Of a DNA stretch of 64,000 bases, positions 18,782-27,161 are shown piece after piece. The translations under genes and the position numbers were made by a program. The notes under the pieces are model-generated. The model saw only the letters and a list, made by a program, of their open reading frames with translations. It was not told the DNA's origin and did no database searches. Within the stretch, counting starts at the first letter, position 1; each line of letters starts with the position of its first letter. Origin of the DNA: Campylobacter concisus (GTDB lineage: Bacteria > Campylobacterota > Campylobacteria > Campylobacterales > Campylobacteraceae); contig NZ_PIRF01000009.1 in NCBI RefSeq assembly GCF_003049705.1, positions 1 through 64,000 of the forward strand, read 5' to 3'.

Positions 18782-19840
18782 TTAGTCTCTACTTTTTATC
18801 TCGTCATCGATCTCTTGTAAAAATCTATCCACAAGCTCGCTCTCAGGCAGCCTTGCGACTACTTCGCCGTGACGCATTATCATGCCATTGCCTTTTCCAA
18901 ATGCTATGGCAACATCTGCGCCCTTTGCCTCGCCGATCGCATTTACCACGCAGCCCATGACTGAAACGTTTAGCGGCTCTTTTATACCTTTTGTTTTTTC
19001 TTCTACGAGCTTTACTGCTGCCATGAGATCAGCTTGCAAACGCCCACAAGTTGGGCATGAGATGATATTTAGTCCCTCTTTTTGGCGGCCACTATCTTTT
19101 AAGATCGCCTTTGCGACTTTGATCTCCTCTTCAAGCTCGCCTGTAATGCTAACTCTCATCGTATCGCCGATACCTTCAAGTAAAAGCCCACCAAGTGCGA
19201 TCGCGGACTTGATAGTCGCGTGAAATGTTGTACCTGCCTCTGTTACACCAAGGTGAAATGGGTAGTTTGTCTTTGGACGAAGTGCTCTATAAGCTTGCAT
19301 CGTGCGTTCAACGTCGCTTGATTTAAGTGAAATTTTGATATCTGTAAAGTCAAAATCCTCAAGAAGCTTGATGTTATACATAGCACTCTCCACCATCGCC
19401 TCAACTGTGCGGCCATAGCGATCCTCAAACTGCTTTTCAAGCGAGCCAGAATTTACACCTATGCGGATAGGTAAATTTCGCTGTTTGCAGGCATCAACTA
19501 CTGCTTTTATGTTTTTTGCTGAGCCGATGTTGCCTGGATTTATACGGATAGCATCGACAAATTCGCTAACGATGAGCGCGTAGGTGTGGTTAAAATGAAT
19601 GTCTGCAACGACTGGGATGGGTGAGCCTGCGACGATTTGCTTTAGCGCGCTGGCGTCCTCTTTGTCAAAAACTGCGCAGCGCACGATGTCACAGCCTGCA
19701 AAATACAGCCTTTGTATCTGCTCTAGCGTGCCTTTTACATCCTTTGTCTTTGAAAATGTCATCGACTGCACGGAGATCGGTGCGTCACCGCCTATTAAAA
19801 CATCGCGAATTTTTATCTGTTTTGTCGGGTATCGTTGCAA
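18782..19840 (-). CDS. ispG: 4-hydroxy-3-methylbut-2-enyl diphosphate synthase IspG (GcpE)
   Basis: Iron-sulfur enzyme of the methylerythritol phosphate pathway to isoprenoids, which converts MEcPP to HMBPP. The 352-residue TIM-barrel protein carries the 4Fe-4S ligands in ISCPTCGR and [10 protein letters not shown], the short bacterial form. The start is TTG with AAAGG seven to eight bases upstream. Its product feeds UppS encoded elsewhere in this window. The gene lies directly upstream of dnaB, and the 240-base gap to priA contains only a very short ORF. Confidence 0.96.
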   Translation of the reverse strand: MQRYPTKQIKIRDVLIGGDAPISVQSMTFSKTKDVKGTLEQIQRLYFAGCDIVRCAVFDKEDASALKQIVAGSPIPVVADIHFNHTYALIVSEFVDAIRINPGNIGSAKNIKAVVDACKQRNLPIRIGVNSGSLEKQFEDRYGRTVEAMVESAMYNIKLLEDFDFTDIKISLKSSDVERTMQAYRALRPKTNYPFHLGVTEAGTTFHATIKSAIALGGLLLEGIGDTMRVSITGELEEEIKVAKAILKDSGRQKEGLNIISCPTCGRLQADLMAAVKLVEEKTKGIKEPLNVSVMGCVVNAIGEAKGADVAIAFGKGNGMIMRHGEVVARLPESELVDRFLQEIDDEIKSRD

Positions 19841-19958
19841 AATTTTGCCTTTAAATTTTTATTGGGGATTATAAAGAAAAATGGCTTTTAAAAGGCTTGA
19901 AAATTTATTTTTAATAGTTTATAAAAATTAGTATTTTATTGGATATAGTTTTTAAACT

Positions 19959-20048
19959 TCACTTGCTTTCCATAGCCAACTCATCAAATTCCATAATGCT
20001 TTCATAAGCATTAGGTTTCCCTATATGTCTGTTTTTAAAATTTGCCAT
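19959..20048 (-). CDS. Possible 29-residue small ORF or gene remnant between priA and ispG
   Basis: An ATG-initiated frame of 29 codons (begins MANFKNRHIG, ends ELAMESK) lies in the otherwise empty 240-base gap. It is polar, without membrane or signal features, and has only a weak AAAG upstream. In C. jejuni, as I recall, this interval holds the invasion-associated cipA gene, so the ORF could be the leftover end of a lost gene or chance. Codon use is ordinary for the genome. Confidence 0.25.
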   Translation of the reverse strand: MANFKNRHIGKPNAYESIMEFDELAMESK

Positions 20049-20079
20049 ATCTTTGTTGGATAGTTTTTAGACTAACATT

Positions 20080-21933
20080 TTAAGTAAAATTGACTGGATC
20101 TATATCGATATCACTAAGCTCGCTTTTGCAGAGGTTTGCAGCTTTTAAAAGAGGTATATGAGAGTTTGAGCGAAGTAAAATTTCATATCTAAATTTGCTT
20201 CCAAGATACTCTATCTGGCACTTTCCGTATCCTATAATCTCAAGCTCATCGCTTCTTAGAGGTTCTATTCTTTGCACAAATTCATTCATTGTATTTTTTA
20301 CTATGTTTTCATCTTTATGCGAGATGATAATGCGAAGGAGCCTAGTAAAAGGCGGATATAGCCCCTCGCGGTAGCCAATCTCATCTTTTAAAAATGCGTC
20401 ATAATCACTGATGTAGCTCTCAAAAAATTCTCTTTGTTTGCTTTGAATGATAACTCTGCCAACCCCGTTTCTACCAGCTCTTCCGGCTACTTGCATGGCA
20501 AGAGCGAGCGTTCGCTCTCTGGCTTTATAATCAGGAAAATTTAAAAGCTCATCAAAGCCCATGATGACGGCAAGCTCTACGTTGTGATAATCATGTCCTT
20601 TGCTTAGCATCTGCGTACCAAGTAAGATATCTATCTTGCCGTCGTTAAATTCCTTCAAAGCCTTTACGAGCTTGTTTTGCGTCGTTATTTCATCCCTGTC
20701 AAATTTAGCGATTCTGGAGTTCGCAAACTCAGCTTGCAGCCGCTCAAGTAGCTCGCTAGTACCGATCTTTTTGGCCTCTATCATCTCGCTGCCGCACTGA
20801 TGGCAGGTCTTTGGCACGGCCATTTTATGCTCGCAGTATTGACACTTTAGCACGTTTTGTTTTTTGTAGTAGCTCATGCCGATACTGCAAAATGGGCACT
20901 TTAGCGTTTCACCGCAGTTTTTGCAGACTAGATATTTAAAATTTGCCCTTGTTGGCAGGCAGATGACAGCTTGTTTTTTATTCGCGAGTGTCTTTGAAAT
21001 TTCATCTTTTAAAATTTCACTAATTCCAGTCTCGCTCTCATCGAAAATGTAATTTTTTTGCGAATCAAAATATGTCCCTTTTAAGCGAAAATGCTCCTGC
21101 TTATAAAAGCTAGTAAGGCTTGGCGTGGCACTTCCAAGCACCACTTGTAGATCAAATTTACTAGTTAAAAAGAGGGCGAGATCTCTTGCGTTGTAGTGTG
21201 GTTTTGAGCCTGTGTTTTTATAGCTATCGTCGTGTTCTTCGTCGATGATGATGAGTTTTAGCCTCTCAAGTGGTAAAAATAAAGCCGATCTCGCACCTGC
21301 AACGAGCCTAACTTTTCCACTTTTTATATCTTTTAAAATTTGCTCTTTTTTCTTTGACGTGATCTTTGAGTGCCAAACAGCTACCGCCTCGCCAAAGAAG
21401 CCCTCAAGGCGTTTTTGCATTTGTGGCGTGAGTGAAATTTCAGGCATTAAAAATAGCGCTTGGCTGCTTGCGTTTAAAATTTCTCTGATCTTAGCGATGT
21501 AAATTTCGCTTTTTCCGCTTCCAGTGTCGCCAAAGATGAGTGAAATTTTACGTTTATTTATAAAATCCAAAGCCTCTTGCTGTTTTTCGCTTAGTTTGGG
21601 TGCCACATTAAAATTTTGATTTTCATAAATTTGATCTACTGCAATAGTGTCATTTGGTTCAAATAAATTTAGGCTGACGCCAAGCTCGCACGTGTAATAT
21701 TTTGAGATAAATATTGCCAATTCGCTTTGCATTGAAGTTAGATTAATCGGTAAAATTTCTAAAATTTTACTTGTTTTAAACTCTGGTTTGCCAGTTTCTT
21801 TTACAATAAAAGCAGTAAGAATTTTGCCTCTTAAAGAAGCCTTTACGCCTTGAAATTTTTCTAGTTTTTGATCGCTTTCATAAGTGAGTGGGGCTAAATT
21901 TAGCCCATAAAATGCGAGTATGTAATAATGCAT
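20080..21933 (-). CDS. priA: Primosomal protein N' (PriA helicase)
   Basis: PriA reloads DnaB at stalled forks. From the ATG at 21933 it is 617 residues. A shortened N-terminal DNA-binding region starts MHYYILAFYG as in other PriA proteins. The helicase core has Walker A GDTGSGKS, the DEEH box and a VAGRAGR motif. Eight cysteines in CxxC pairs (CKNCG, CPFC, CQYC, CHQCG) bind two zincs. A TTG six codons earlier gives a longer frame but adds nothing conserved. The ATG overlaps the pseudopilin stop (TAATG), so the two are coupled. Confidence 0.95.
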   Translation of the reverse strand: MHYYILAFYGLNLAPLTYESDQKLEKFQGVKASLRGKILTAFIVKETGKPEFKTSKILEILPINLTSMQSELAIFISKYYTCELGVSLNLFEPNDTIAVDQIYENQNFNVAPKLSEKQQEALDFINKRKISLIFGDTGSGKSEIYIAKIREILNASSQALFLMPEISLTPQMQKRLEGFFGEAVAVWHSKITSKKKEQILKDIKSGKVRLVAGARSALFLPLERLKLIIIDEEHDDSYKNTGSKPHYNARDLALFLTSKFDLQVVLGSATPSLTSFYKQEHFRLKGTYFDSQKNYIFDESETGISEILKDEISKTLANKKQAVICLPTRANFKYLVCKNCGETLKCPFCSIGMSYYKKQNVLKCQYCEHKMAVPKTCHQCGSEMIEAKKIGTSELLERLQAEFANSRIAKFDRDEITTQNKLVKALKEFNDGKIDILLGTQMLSKGHDYHNVELAVIMGFDELLNFPDYKARERTLALAMQVAGRAGRNGVGRVIIQSKQREFFESYISDYDAFLKDEIGYREGLYPPFTRLLRIIISHKDENIVKNTMNEFVQRIEPLRSDELEIIGYGKCQIEYLGSKFRYEILLRSNSHIPLLKAANLCKSELSDIDIDPVNFT

Positions 21934-22349
21934 TACTGAAGTGATTTGCAAATTTCATTTTCATCACTGCAACCAAAATCGCCAGTATTTTTGTCGTATT
22001 TGAAATTTGCTACTTTGCCATCTAGTCTAAATGTGTATTTGTCATCGCTTATTCTGTGCCAGCCATTTTTGCTACCGCTATCTTTTATCGGTATATTTAT
22101 AACATTTTTAAAGAGTTTGCTTGGATCGCCATCGTCTAGTTTTTGTGGAAATTCTGGTTTTGCCTGCAAGATATTATCATTGTATTTTAGTGAAATTCCG
22201 CTTCTTATAGCAGCAAGTTGAGTTTTTGCATTTGAGATGGTAGCATCACTTCTAGAAAAAAATAGTCTAGGTATAGCGACTGTGCTTAAAATACCTAGTA
22301 TAACTACTATAAATATTAGCTCAAGCAAAGTATAAGCTCGTCTTTTCAT
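21933..22349 (-). CDS. Type II secretion/competence-type pseudopilin
   Basis: A 138-residue protein with a short basic leader and the class III signal RRA/YTLLELIFIVVILGIL: cleavage after Ala5, then Tyr+1, the essential Glu+5 and a hydrophobic helix to about residue 28, followed by a globular domain ending in a two-cysteine loop (FGCSDENEIC). Ala at -1 instead of Gly is unusual but tolerated in some pseudopilins. It is the likely substrate of the prepilin peptidase at 1935-2723 and probably part of the DNA-uptake pseudopilus. It sits between the 78-residue ORF (ATGA overlap) and priA. Confidence 0.85.
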   Translation of the reverse strand: MKRRAYTLLELIFIVVILGILSTVAIPRLFFSRSDATISNAKTQLAAIRSGISLKYNDNILQAKPEFPQKLDDGDPSKLFKNVINIPIKDSGSKNGWHRISDDKYTFRLDGKVANFKYDKNTGDFGCSDENEICKSLQ

Positions 22350-22582
22350 CTCTCTTCTCGCTTTAATATCTCATCAACGTTGCCAGTTAAATTTTTTACT
22401 GCCTTTATCACAGCATAATTTTCATAACATTTTTCTATAAAGGCATTTAAAAGCTCTTTTGGCTCGATAAATTGGCGTCCGCCCATTAAATTTTGCCAGT
22501 CATCTTCAAAGAATTTAGCAAAATCATCATCAAGCGTGATCGTATAGTCGCGAGATGATATCGTGAGCGTGATTTTTTTCAT
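22346..22582 (-). CDS. Small conserved protein of unknown function
   Basis: A 78-residue soluble protein. It starts with a beta-strand pair (KKITLTISSRDYTITLD), followed by acidic and helical segments ending in a Lys/Glu-rich tail. The N-terminal pattern is reminiscent of ZapA-type cell division factors, but too weakly to name it. It lies between the coiled-coil gene (13-base gap) and the pseudopilin gene (overlap), the same order I remember for Cj0681-Cj0683 in C. jejuni, which supports a real gene. Confidence 0.65.
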   Translation of the reverse strand: MKKITLTISSRDYTITLDDDFAKFFEDDWQNLMGGRQFIEPKELLNAFIEKCYENYAVIKAVKNLTGNVDEILKREER

Positions 22583-22595
22583 ATTTTAGCCAAGC

Positions 22596-22829
22596 TTATC
22601 TGCCAAGGACAGCTTCGATTTTTCTCATTACATCGTCAGCTTCGGTATTTTTCTTGTCAAGATCCTCTTCTAAACGCATGATTTGATTACTTTTTGCCTC
22701 ATTTTGTGCTTTTAAAGTTACGATCTCGTTGCGTAACTCTTCGTTCGTTTTGCAAAGTTCGTCATATTTTGTGATCAGGTCATTTACTTTATCGCTTAGT
22801 GTGGTTAAGATCGCATTATCTTCAAACAT
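22596..22829 (-). CDS. Short coiled-coil protein, ZapB-like in form
   Basis: From the ATG at 22829 it is 76-77 residues, almost entirely one heptad-like coiled coil (LSDKVNDLITKYDELCKTN onward, rich in Leu/Glu/Lys/Asn). The start is set by an AAGGA about 8 bases upstream; the longer frame to 22871 lacks one. Size and composition resemble ZapB, which stabilises the division ring, and together with the strand-rich 78-residue neighbour it could form a ZapA/ZapB-like pair. That is an inference from shape only. It is divergent from uvrB. Confidence 0.65.
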   Translation of the reverse strand: MFEDNAILTTLSDKVNDLITKYDELCKTNEELRNEIVTLKAQNEAKSNQIMRLEEDLDKKNTEADDVMRKIEAVLGR

Positions 22830-22902
22830 AAAAGTTCCTTTAAAATAATAATTAGGCTCGTATTCTAACACGCAGAGGCTAAATTCTTATTAAAATTCTC
22901 AT

Positions 22903-22929
22903 TTGACAAAGCACTATCTTTGCTATAAA
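22903..22929 (+). promoter_or_regulatory. Likely sigma-70 promoter of uvrB
   Basis: TTGACA at 22903-22908 and TATAAA at 22924-22929, spaced 15 bases, precede the uvrB ATG by about 25 bases. An AAAGG lies 7 bases before the start. Confidence 0.45.
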
Positions 22930-22954
22930 ATTCGCCCAAATTTAAAGGCAATCA

Positions 22955-24931
22955 ATGAGTAAATTTGAAATTTCATCTAAATTTAGCCCAAGCAGCGACC
23001 AAGCAAGAGCGATAAAAGAGATAGTAAAAAGCATAAAATCAGGCAATAAATACCAAACACTTCTAGGTGTGACAGGATCTGGCAAAACCTTTACTATGGC
23101 AAACGTCATACGTGAGCTAAACATGCCAACGCTTATCATGACGCATAACAAATCCTTGGCTGCTCAGCTTTACAGCGAATTTAAGGGCTTTTTCCCAAAA
23201 AATCACGTCGAGTACTTCATAAGCTACTACGACTACTACCAGCCAGAAGCCTACATCCCAAGAAGCGACCTATATATAGAAAAGGATAGCTCTGTAAATG
23301 AAGAGCTTGAGCGTTTGCGCCTCTCTGCGACGGCTAGTTTGCTAAGCTTTGATGATGTGATCTGCGTGGCCTCAGTCTCTGCAAACTACGGTCTTGGTAA
23401 CCCAAGCGAGTATAAGGGGATGGTGGCGTATCTTAGCGTGGGTGAGAAGATAAGCCAAAGAAAGCTTTTAGAGCAGCTTGTGGATATGGGCTATAAGCGC
23501 AACGACAACTACTTTGACAGGGGGGATTTTCGTGTAAATGGCGATGTGGTGGATATTTATCCAGCTTACTATAACGACGAAGCCCTAAGAGTTGAGTTTT
23601 TCGGCGATGAGATCGATGCGATGTATCATTTTGACGTGCTTGATAACAAAAGACTAAAGGATATCTCTAAATTTACGCTTTATGCGACCAGCCAGTTCAT
23701 CGTGGGCGCTGATAGGCTAAAGATCGCGATGAAAGAGATCGAAGAGGAGCTTGATATTCGTTTGAAAGAGTTTAACGAGCAGGGCAAGCTAGTCGAGGCA
23801 CAGAGGCTAAAGCAAAGGGTGGAGTTTGACCTTGAGATGATGGCAAGTACGGGTATGTGTAAAGGCATCGAAAACTACGCTCGCCACCTAACTGGTCAAA
23901 AGCCCGGAGAGACGCCGTACTCGATGTTTGACTACTTTGAGATAAGCGGCAAAGACTATCTGGTTATCGTCGATGAGAGCCACGTAAGTTTGCCGCAGTT
24001 TAGAGGTATGTACGCGGGTGATAGGAGCCGTAAAGAGGTGCTTGTGGAGTATGGATTTCGTTTGCCATCAGCGCTTGATAACAGGCCGCTTAAATTTGAT
24101 GAGTTTATAAGCAAAAAGGCGAAATTTCTCTTTGTCTCAGCTACGCCAAACGAGTACGAGCTTGGTATCAGCCAGGGGCACGTATATGAGCAGATTTTGC
24201 GACCTACGGGGCTGCTCGATCCTCTTATCGAGATAAAAGATAGTGACAATCAAGTTGAGGTGCTATTTGACGAGGCAAAGGCGGTTATCGCAAGAGGTGA
24301 GCGCGTGCTAGTTACGGTGCTAACTAAAAAGATGGCCGAGGAGCTAAGCCGCTACTACATCGAGCTTGGCGTCAAGGTCAAGTATATGCACTCAGACATC
24401 GACGCGATCGAGCGAAATGAGATCATTAGGGGGCTTAGAAGCGGCGAATTTGACATGCTAATAGGCATAAATTTACTCCGTGAGGGGCTAGACCTGCCTG
24501 AAGTGAGCCTGATAGCGATCATGGATGCCGATAAAGAGGGCTTTTTGCGCTCGACCACAAGCCTTATACAGACGATGGGGCGCGCGGCTAGAAATGTAAA
24601 TGGCAAGGTGCTAATGTTTGCCAAAAAGATCACGCACTCGATGAAAGAGGCGATCGATACGACGACAGCTAGGCGTAAATTTCAAGATGAGTACAACAAA
24701 GCTCACGGCATAACGCCGCGCTCTGCAAGTAGAAATATCGAAGAGAGCTTGCACGTCGAAGATGATGGTGAAATTTATAAACGCGGTAAAAATTTAGAGA
24801 AGATGCCAGCGAGCGAGCGAGCTGCGATCGTAAAAGAGCTAAGAAAGCAGATGCTTGAAGCGGCGGCGCAGCTGGAGTTTGAGAAGGCGGCAGCGTTGCG
24901 TGACGAGATCGCCAAAATCCGCAAGCTTTAA
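22955..24931 (+). CDS. uvrB: Excinuclease ABC subunit B
   Basis: UvrB verifies and holds the damage in nucleotide excision repair, receiving it from UvrA and recruiting UvrC. The 658-residue protein has Walker A GVTGSGKT at residues 38-45, the damage-probing beta-hairpin with its Tyr-rich [10 protein letters not shown], helicase motifs through QTMGRAARN, and a C-terminal UVR domain (about 620-655) for UvrC contact. Full length with no damage. GC content rises toward the 3-prime end and in the sequence that follows. Confidence 0.98.
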   Translation: MSKFEISSKFSPSSDQARAIKEIVKSIKSGNKYQTLLGVTGSGKTFTMANVIRELNMPTLIMTHNKSLAAQLYSEFKGFFPKNHVEYFISYYDYYQPEAYIPRSDLYIEKDSSVNEELERLRLSATASLLSFDDVICVASVSANYGLGNPSEYKGMVAYLSVGEKISQRKLLEQLVDMGYKRNDNYFDRGDFRVNGDVVDIYPAYYNDEALRVEFFGDEIDAMYHFDVLDNKRLKDISKFTLYATSQFIVGADRLKIAMKEIEEELDIRLKEFNEQGKLVEAQRLKQRVEFDLEMMASTGMCKGIENYARHLTGQKPGETPYSMFDYFEISGKDYLVIVDESHVSLPQFRGMYAGDRSRKEVLVEYGFRLPSALDNRPLKFDEFISKKAKFLFVSATPNEYELGISQGHVYEQILRPTGLLDPLIEIKDSDNQVEVLFDEAKAVIARGERVLVTVLTKKMAEELSRYYIELGVKVKYMHSDIDAIERNEIIRGLRSGEFDMLIGINLLREGLDLPEVSLIAIMDADKEGFLRSTTSLIQTMGRAARNVNGKVLMFAKKITHSMKEAIDTTTARRKFQDEYNKAHGITPRSASRNIEESLHVEDDGEIYKRGKNLEKMPASERAAIVKELRKQMLEAAAQLEFEKAAALRDEIAKIRKL

Positions 24932-25238
24932 ATTTGACGGCTTGTCTTTTTCCGCCATACTTCGTTACCGGCTCAGTCGGCTTCGGTCGCGGACGGCTAG
25001 TCCGCTCCCTCGCCTCGCTCGCCGCTGCCTCGTCTGACGAAAAATACTTCGCCTTATCGTTTTACGCTCAAATTTGAAGTTAAATTTGTAAATTTCGGTT
25101 TCAAATTTTACTCACCGAGACCCATATCTTAAAAATGCCAAATTTTAAAAATGGCACAAAAATTTATTTAGCCAATTTTTACTAAAATATGACGTATTTG
25201 TAAAAAAGCAAAATTTTAATCAAAAAAGGAGTCCATAA
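24932..25238. repeat. Gene-free stretch with GC-rich possible repeat element
   Basis: 307 bases without a credible gene. About 24940-25070 is far richer in GC than its surroundings and is full of CGG/TCG/CTCG runs. It contains a perfect 6-bp hairpin with a 5-base loop (24989-24994 with 25000-25005) and two copies of an ATACTTCG-type segment at 24958-24965 and 25045-25053. It looks like a mobile or dispersed intergenic repeat rather than coding DNA. The remainder is AT-rich and leads into the ribosome binding site (AAAAGGAG) of the next gene. Confidence 0.4.
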
Positions 25239-25598
25239 ATGACAAAAGAAGAGATAAAAATTGTAAAACGTGGTTTTGTTTCTGTCTTTGATATAAAAGG
25301 CGGCTTAATAAAAACGTTAGCAGAGTGTGCGCTTGACGGCAAGTACTATGGCTCTGCAGTCAGAATCACAACAAGAAATTTATATCAAAATCTAAACAAA
25401 AAAACAAATTTTGTAGACGATATAGAAACGGAAATTATTTTTAGGATACCTTGCTCAAGCGACAAAGATGCAGGTATCCTAGCGGCGCATGTCAGAGAGA
25501 TGTTTTCGAATAGTAAAATTTTGCGCCTAAGTTGTGATTTTATAGATAATGAAATAGTTAATATCAAAGAAAGCTACGATGAAATTTTAGCCCAGTAA
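25239..25598 (+). CDS. Hypothetical protein, 119 residues
   Basis: A soluble alpha/beta protein I do not recognise. It has a basic N terminus, a strand-turn-strand block at about residues 10-45, and a segment around DDIETEIIFRIPCSSDKD before a C-terminal helix. A strong AAAAGGAG lies 7 to 8 bases before the ATG, and AT-rich sequence upstream could hold a promoter, so expression is plausible. The base composition is typical of the genome, unlike the GC-rich sequence on either side. Its stop is two bases from the end of the convergent broken phosphoesterase gene. Confidence 0.65.
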   Translation: MTKEEIKIVKRGFVSVFDIKGGLIKTLAECALDGKYYGSAVRITTRNLYQNLNKKTNFVDDIETEIIFRIPCSSDKDAGILAAHVREMFSNSKILRLSCDFIDNEIVNIKESYDEILAQ

Positions 25599-25600
25599 TC

Positions 25601-26294
25601 TCACCCGCCCTCTTCGATATTATCCTGCAAAAAGACTCGCATACTCGGAAACTCAAGCGCGCAAAGACGGCCAAAGCCGTGCCTATAGATGCAGCCCGTG
25701 TCGATATTTGCACCAAATTCCGTGATATCGGGGCTCGCGATCGGCGTATGGCCGTAGACGTTAAAGACGCCATCGTTTTGGCTAAAATCGCCCCTACCCG
25801 CAAAGTACGTGCCGCCTAAACTCCGCCGCACTATCGCCGTCCGAGCTGCGCAGCGGCCACATCCGCCCGGCCGCCGAGTGTGATACGACGAGCCGCCTGC
25901 CCTGCGCGTTTTTAAACTCATGAAATTCCAAATAAAGCGGCAAATTTGACAAAAACTCTATGTGCGCGAGTTTCTGGACGCGGTCGGCTTTGGCGTAGGA
26001 TGCGAAAGTCTGCGCACCGCCGTTTAGGAAAAACCAGCGCGGATCATTAGGCATTTCGCCGCACAAAAATGCATCCTTGTGTTGCAAAAGGTGGTATTCG
26101 TGATTGCCCATCACGGCCGCGTAACCGCGCTACATCGCTAACTGCACGACCTCAAAACTCCCCTCGCTGCGGTCTATCAGATCGCCCACGAAGCAAATTT
26201 TAGAATCAGCGCCGCGCGGCAAGCGATCTATCAGGGTGCAAAGAGTTTTATAACAGCCGTGAACGTCGCCGATAAGGTAAATTTGGTCGTTCAT
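25601..26294 (-). pseudogene. Interrupted Ser/Thr-phosphatase-type metallophosphoesterase
   Basis: The reconstructed product begins MNDQIYLIGDVHGCYKTL and continues through GDLIDR, GNHE, VVSHSAAG and YGHTP motifs, all the metal-binding blocks of the PPP/ApaH-type calcineurin-like fold. The frame is broken twice. An in-frame TAG at 26130-26132 replaces a codon just before RGYAAVMGNHE, and a one-base frameshift at about 25800-25870 separates the HSAAGRMW part from AGRGDF and the C terminus. The 694-base span leaves remainder one modulo three, consistent with a single-base indel. GC is well above neighbouring genes, which suggests import from a higher-GC relative followed by decay. Sequencing error is possible for the indel but less so for the stop. 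Confidence 0.85.
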
Positions 26295-26312
26295 TTTGCT
26301 AAAATTTATACA

Positions 26313-26960
26313 TTACCAACGATAGTTTTTATCAAAAAGACTATCTAGATTTTGCTTTAATTCATATGCTCTATTCAAGTGTTTTTCTATATCGTTTTTA
26401 TTCTCGCCGACAGCATTTATTCCCACAAAGTCAATCGATATACTCACGCCGTTATCGCTAATATTTGAAACTCGCATAACATAAAGATAGATATCGAATT
26501 TGCTCCCGTTTTTAAAAACCTCAAGCTGCTTGTTGTATATTGTTATAGCCTGCTTTATTATCATCTTTGTCTTATATTCTTGTTCAGTATTATAACCAGA
26601 TACGGTTGGAACTAAATTTTCGATATTTTTCTCGTAGGACGCAAAATCAGCTGTTTTAATCACATTTTTACTCTTATAAGTTTCAAGGGCAGATTTCAAA
26701 AACTCTATATTTAAATTTACCATCGAATAAGAATCAGCTTTAATCCAGTCCAATCTATATTTTTCATTTCCAGAACTTCGTATATTTCTCCAAAATTTAT
26801 CGTAGTTTTCTTTATTAAAATCAATCCAGCCGCCCGACATATCTATGGCTACCCTCTTTGCTATATGAAAATTCATATTACTTGAGGCTCCATCGCCCTT
26901 TGACGCTATGCCACACCCGCAAAATAGTAGCGCAATCATAAAAATAATCAGCTTTTTCAT
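26313..26960 (-). CDS. Hypothetical lipoprotein
   Basis: From the ATG at 26960 (AGGAG six bases upstream) the product is 215 residues. It begins with a type II signal peptide ending LLFCGC, so Cys15 is the likely lipidated residue. The mature part is polar, with a WIDFNKENYDKFW block and a C-terminal VSISIDFVGINAVG strand region. I know no family for it. A longer frame to 27008 would bury the signal peptide. It stands alone between decayed sequences. Confidence 0.7.
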   Translation of the reverse strand: MKKLIIFMIALLFCGCGIASKGDGASSNMNFHIAKRVAIDMSGGWIDFNKENYDKFWRNIRSSGNEKYRLDWIKADSYSMVNLNIEFLKSALETYKSKNVIKTADFASYEKNIENLVPTVSGYNTEQEYKTKMIIKQAITIYNKQLEVFKNGSKFDIYLYVMRVSNISDNGVSISIDFVGINAVGENKNDIEKHLNRAYELKQNLDSLFDKNYRW

Positions 26961-27060
26961 CGCTTCTCCTATAAACATAATTTTGCAAAATTTTACTACC
27001 GCAAGCATTAAATTATACTTGCGTAGCGCAAGCTAAATTTCGCATCAAATTTGAGCGCTA

Positions 27061-27160
27061 TCACTCGCCAAGTACTAGCATCGCGCCAAGGGCACTTTGG
27101 TTTATGTCGCTACAAAAGTGCCCAAGCCCCATTAGATACTTTAAATTTTCCGTCTTTTTA
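27061..27160 (-). pseudogene. N-terminal remnant of an MFS transporter
   Basis: Just beyond the AsmA-like gene, in another frame, the minus strand reads ILDKKTENLKYLMGLGHFC, then SDINQSALGAML, and stops at 27061-27063. The GHF-x-x-D-x-NQ-x-AL pattern matches the first helix of fosmidomycin-resistance-type major facilitator proteins. Only about 33 codons survive and no continuation was found in nearby sequence, so this is a deletion remnant if the match is right. Confidence 0.35.
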
Positions 27161-27161
27161 T

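Noticed and set aside
24855-25037. Plus-strand frame overlapping the end of uvrB and running into the GC-rich stretch
   Set aside because: Arg/Ser-rich, low complexity, no ribosome binding site, and mostly a shadow of uvrB and the GC-rich element.
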